Source: Parietichytrium sp. I65-24A (taxonomy: Eukaryota > Sar > Bigyra > Thraustochytrida > Thraustochytriidae). From it: DNA of 64,000 nucleotides. Below are positions 61,176 through 64,000 of this stretch, in pieces. The translations under genes and the position numbers were made by a program. How positions within the stretch are numbered: position 1 is the stretch's first letter; every line of letters starts with the position of its first letter. The stretch covers positions 124,001 through 188,000 of the forward strand of contig BLSF01000051.1 of the NCBI GenBank assembly GCA_012862575.1, given 5' to 3'. The notes beneath the pieces were generated by a model. It saw only the letters and a program-made list of their open reading frames with translations. It made no database searches and had not been told where the DNA came from.

Positions 61176-62879
61176 TTAGTTCTTCTCGTAACCAAACTTG
61201 TCAAACATGTTGCACTCCGGCGAGCGGAGACCGACGCGCTCCGAGGACTCCGGGATTGCAAACTGGAACACATTTCGGCGTCTGGTGTCGTACGGATTGA
61301 GGCGCGGTACATCCGTCGCGCCATCTTGGGCGGGTATTTTATATGGCATATTGGGATCTCCGCTCTTGGCAAAGTTGGACCACACGGTCTGCATTTGGCT
61401 GGATAGGACTTCTTCCTCGGGCGTGGGCGAGGGATGGTCGCTCTCGGCTGAGAGATAGACGGTATCAAAGGCGACGGGTAGATCTGTACCGTGGCAAATG
61501 TAGGGCTTGCACTCCGGGATCTTGTCCGTTTGCAAGTATTCATTATATGACAACAGATGGTTAAAGTAGTACACGTACACTTGGGAAGAAGTGCTGGCCA
61601 TTTGTGCAAACTTCTGAACCGAGCAGGTGAAAATGTAGTCGGTACCAAGATTGGCCAGGAAAGGACGTACATCCCCTTTGTCGATCAGCTCCCGCGGAGG
61701 CTTTCCGTAGTGCTTGAAAATTTCAAGCGCGGGCAGAAACCCGAAGATTGCAGCCACGAAGAGCTCGTACTTTGTTACCGGCATTGGTTGTGGGGAGGCC
61801 TTCCACACAAACTGGACGGACTCGTTCGCAACAGTTCCCATCAAAATCGGGACTGGCGCGAGCTTTCCTTGTTTTGCGGCTTCCATCGGTGAGAGTGGCA
61901 TTTCGCTTTTCGTGATCACGGGCGTCCACGGCATGAACTTGTGCAAAATCATTCCCGCTTTTGTCGGGAACGCAACCTTCTTCTGCACCGCAAGAATCTC
62001 CGCAGCAGAGGCATTGCGAAGACATGCATCCTCTTCCGCTTCGTGCGATCGGTTGCACCTGAGCTCCTTGACCACCAACTTGGACAAGGTCTTTGACTTT
62101 TTCGTAGTTTCCGCTGGCAAAGCAATTGGGTCCGACATAAGAATTGCGCGGTGGAAGTACGGCCACGACTTTGGACTCGCAAGATGGCTTGCCACCGAGA
62201 AGGCGCCTGCAGATTGGCCCATTATCGTTACCAGGTCCGGGTTGCCGCCAAAGGCTTTGATATTTCGCTGAACCCACTGTAAGCAAGCTCGCTGATCTCG
62301 CAGCTGAAAGTTTCCTTCCATGTCCCCGCGCTCAGTGAAAAGCCCGCCAAGAATCCCGAGACGGTAATTGGTGGTGACGATGACAACTCGCTGATTGGAT
62401 GCCCATCGACTGCCGTGGTAGAGCTTGGCCCCGCCACTTCCGCCAATGTAGTTTCCACCATGAAAGAAAACCATCACTGGGAGCAACTCGCTCTTCTGAT
62501 TGCTGGTCTCCGGTGTGTACACATTCAGCGTCAAACAATCCTCGGAAAACGTCTTGGCGCACGTTAGATCAGGATGCTGCAACCCGCAGTGCTGAATGCA
62601 TCCGGGGCCCCACTCAGTCGCCTCCAATCGCCCTCCCGGGAAGGGGCCAGGCCTTCTCGGCGGAGCAAACCTCAGCTCGCCCACGGGGGGCTTAGCGAAT
62701 GGAATTCCCTTGTACGTGCATGTAGGCCAAGGGTCATAAAATTCACCGACCAACCGCCCTTGCTCGACGTCCACCTCGCAGTCCGCCGTGGCGTCCAGTT
62801 GCGACGGGTCCACCTCCAACTCTTGCACACCGCTCGCGCCAGCGCCGAGCGCAGCTGCGACCAACATCCAGGCCCTCAT
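61176..62879 (-). CDS. Secreted type-B carboxylesterase / cholinesterase family, 567 aa
   Basis: It has a signal peptide (MRAWMLVAAALGAGASGV) and the usual length. The alpha/beta-hydrolase signatures are YKGIPFAKPPVGELRF, SEDCLTLNVYTPE, VMVFFHGGNYIGGSG (oxyanion hole) and VTIMGQSAGAFSVASHLASP. The catalytic triad is probably Ser223 (GQSAG, where most members have GESAG), Glu353 (VANESVQF) and His463 (ICHGTDLPVAFDT). Paired cysteines (CIQHC, CEVD, CAKTFSEDC) suit disulphides in a secreted enzyme. It would hydrolyse carboxylic esters or lipids outside the cell; substrate is unknown. The C-terminus has no anchor or retention signal. A minus-strand TCACTGTCAAT motif lies about 270 bases upstream. 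Confidence in the family is high, in the substrate nil. Confidence 0.93.
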   Translation of the reverse strand: MRAWMLVAAALGAGASGVQELEVDPSQLDATADCEVDVEQGRLVGEFYDPWPTCTYKGIPFAKPPVGELRFAPPRRPGPFPGGRLEATEWGPGCIQHCGLQHPDLTCAKTFSEDCLTLNVYTPETSNQKSELLPVMVFFHGGNYIGGSGGAKLYHGSRWASNQRVVIVTTNYRLGILGGLFTERGDMEGNFQLRDQRACLQWVQRNIKAFGGNPDLVTIMGQSAGAFSVASHLASPKSWPYFHRAILMSDPIALPAETTKKSKTLSKLVVKELRCNRSHEAEEDACLRNASAAEILAVQKKVAFPTKAGMILHKFMPWTPVITKSEMPLSPMEAAKQGKLAPVPILMGTVANESVQFVWKASPQPMPVTKYELFVAAIFGFLPALEIFKHYGKPPRELIDKGDVRPFLANLGTDYIFTCSVQKFAQMASTSSQVYVYYFNHLLSYNEYLQTDKIPECKPYICHGTDLPVAFDTVYLSAESDHPSPTPEEEVLSSQMQTVWSNFAKSGDPNMPYKIPAQDGATDVPRLNPYDTRRRNVFQFAIPESSERVGLRSPECNMFDKFGYEKN

Positions 62880-64000
62880 CTTCAGGGCTCTCAGCGCTCA
62901 GCGCTCAGAAATCAGAAATCAGCAATCAGCACTCAGCACTCAGCTCTCGCACTCCCACACCGCTCCGACACTCTGCAGAGCGCCTGCTCATGCAAGTGCC
63001 GCCATGATCCGAGAGGCTCTCTCTCTCTCTCTAACGCTCAATTATTCCGCCGCTTTTAGTGGCAGTAGCGTCTCCCAAGGGTGGTGCGATATGGTCCGAT
63101 CTTCGTGTCATTCGTCAATCATCGTCAATCATTGGCATTGTTGATTGACAGTGAGATCGAAAGATTGAAGCTCTCCCAAAATTTTCCAACCTTCTAAAAC
63201 GCCGCCGATTCCTATAAGAGTTTGTGTGGTGCATGGTTACGTGATTGTTATAGATGATTTAATGGAGTAGGAGCGCCACTCTCACCTGACAGAGGGTCAA
63301 GAGGGCTCTATGCCGGATGGAGTCGTCATGTGGCGACTTGCTCCTCGCGGATAGATCGCTGTGCATGGTGGGATGCATTGCTCTATGTGGAGGCGCGCTT
63401 TCGCCACACCGCGACTCTGACTCTTGCGTTGGACGAGGTTGCGGGTTGATGTTGTGGTGTTTTGCTTGCGTGACTTTGCTTTGCTTTGGGGTGGCTACTT
63501 GGAAAGGTACTCTACCGGAGGTCGCTTCTTTGGCCGGCATGTTCACTGGAATGGCGTGCCCCTCTCGGAACAGTTGTCATCCAAATTAACGAACTAGCGG
63601 CAGGGCTGTGCGGGGCGAAAGGTTTGTGGTGGGTCAAGTGCAGTGGCAGCTTCGCGAATAATCCTTCGGTGTGATGATGCACGCATTCTTACCGATACTG
63701 ACTTGGGCGCACACGCCCAACTGATTACTTGCTGGTTCTCTGTTCTGCTTTGGAATAAAGTCGACTGTACATGATCGTCTTCGCACGCAGCGCAATGGAG
63801 AAGCCATGGAGAAGACCCGAGGTTTAGCGTTTTTGGAATGGCGATCTCTTCACTTGGCTCTTTCCAGAGAGGGGTTGTTTACTCCCGTCGAGAGGGAATA
63901 CTCACCGGTACATTTCAACAGCTCCTCTTAGCCATGAAAGTTCAGGAACCCCCCTTTGATAAAGACATGCACAGTCGTCCTGAGGAATGAGAAAGTCCCC
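62880..64000. other. Right-hand spacer, no supported gene
   Basis: Starts with CAGCGCT/CAGAAAT/CAGCACT units (about 62890-62945) just before the esterase gene, then a CT run (about 63018-63032). TGACAGTGA, a minus-strand copy of the dispersed motif, is at about 63146. Frames at 63259-63674 have no recognisable motif. I see no gene up to the window end. Confidence 0.45.
63144..63154 (-). promoter_or_regulatory. TCACTGTCAAT motif upstream of the esterase gene
   Basis: It differs from TCACTGTCAGT at one base and points toward the esterase start about 270 bases away. The same variant occurs at 40437. Confidence 0.25.

Overview
The window is nuclear DNA from a protist. Genes are long, mostly uninterrupted reading frames on both strands, with mixed base composition, 0.2-3 kb spacers full of simple repeats, and very few introns. 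I could place three introns, of 102, 101 and 140 bases, each with GT-AG ends; CTGAC-like branch sites are visible in all three. Stops are TAA, TAG and TGA. A protein-only RNase P, a secreted protein with a PTKAPTKSPT-type linker, RAD52 and ciliary-type proteins point to an intron-poor, flagellated protist. A stramenopile of the thraustochytrid/labyrinthulid kind fits best. This is inference; an intron-poor alga is the main alternative.

Layout. 1-1003: 5' part of a multi-pass membrane protein gene (minus), cut by the window edge. 1-4 kb: repeats and a possible gag-like relic. 4.2-4.7 kb: histone-fold protein. 7-9.6 kb: PWWP/PHD chromatin reader. 10.1-13.3 kb: decayed Ty1/copia element. 15-16.8 kb: secreted PT-repeat protein with one intron. 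17-19.4 kb: unidentified large helical protein. 19.7-21.5 kb: PRORP-type RNase P. 22.3-25 kb: HEAT-repeat dynein assembly factor like DNAAF5. 25.3-25.6 kb: small coiled protein like a ciliary microtubule protein. 27.1-29.1 kb: multi-EF-hand protein. 29.6-30.7 kb: PTC7-type PP2C phosphatase. 33.6 kb: thioredoxin-fold protein ending in a CaaX box. 34.7-37.4 kb: problematic WW-domain locus. 38.5 kb: riboflavin enzyme RibB. 41.4 kb: eIF3j. 44.5-48.9 kb: two convergent cysteine-type leucine-rich-repeat proteins. 51-52.6 kb: coiled coil. 53.6 kb: small tail-anchored protein. 54-55.6 kb: Obg GTPase. 55.9-57.1 kb: RAD52. 58-60.3 kb: two actins fused in one frame. 61.2-62.9 kb: secreted carboxylesterase.

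The genes are a mix of housekeeping functions with no operon logic. Three neighbours at 22-29 kb (DNAAF5-like, CFAP-like, EF-hand) could all serve flagella. The most unusual item is the head-to-tail actin fusion, with shortened DNase-I loops, near-identical stretches between its halves, and an open frame continuing past its TGA. A short motif, TCACNGTCA(GT), recurs in spacers, often 230-530 bases upstream of start codons, and may be a promoter element.
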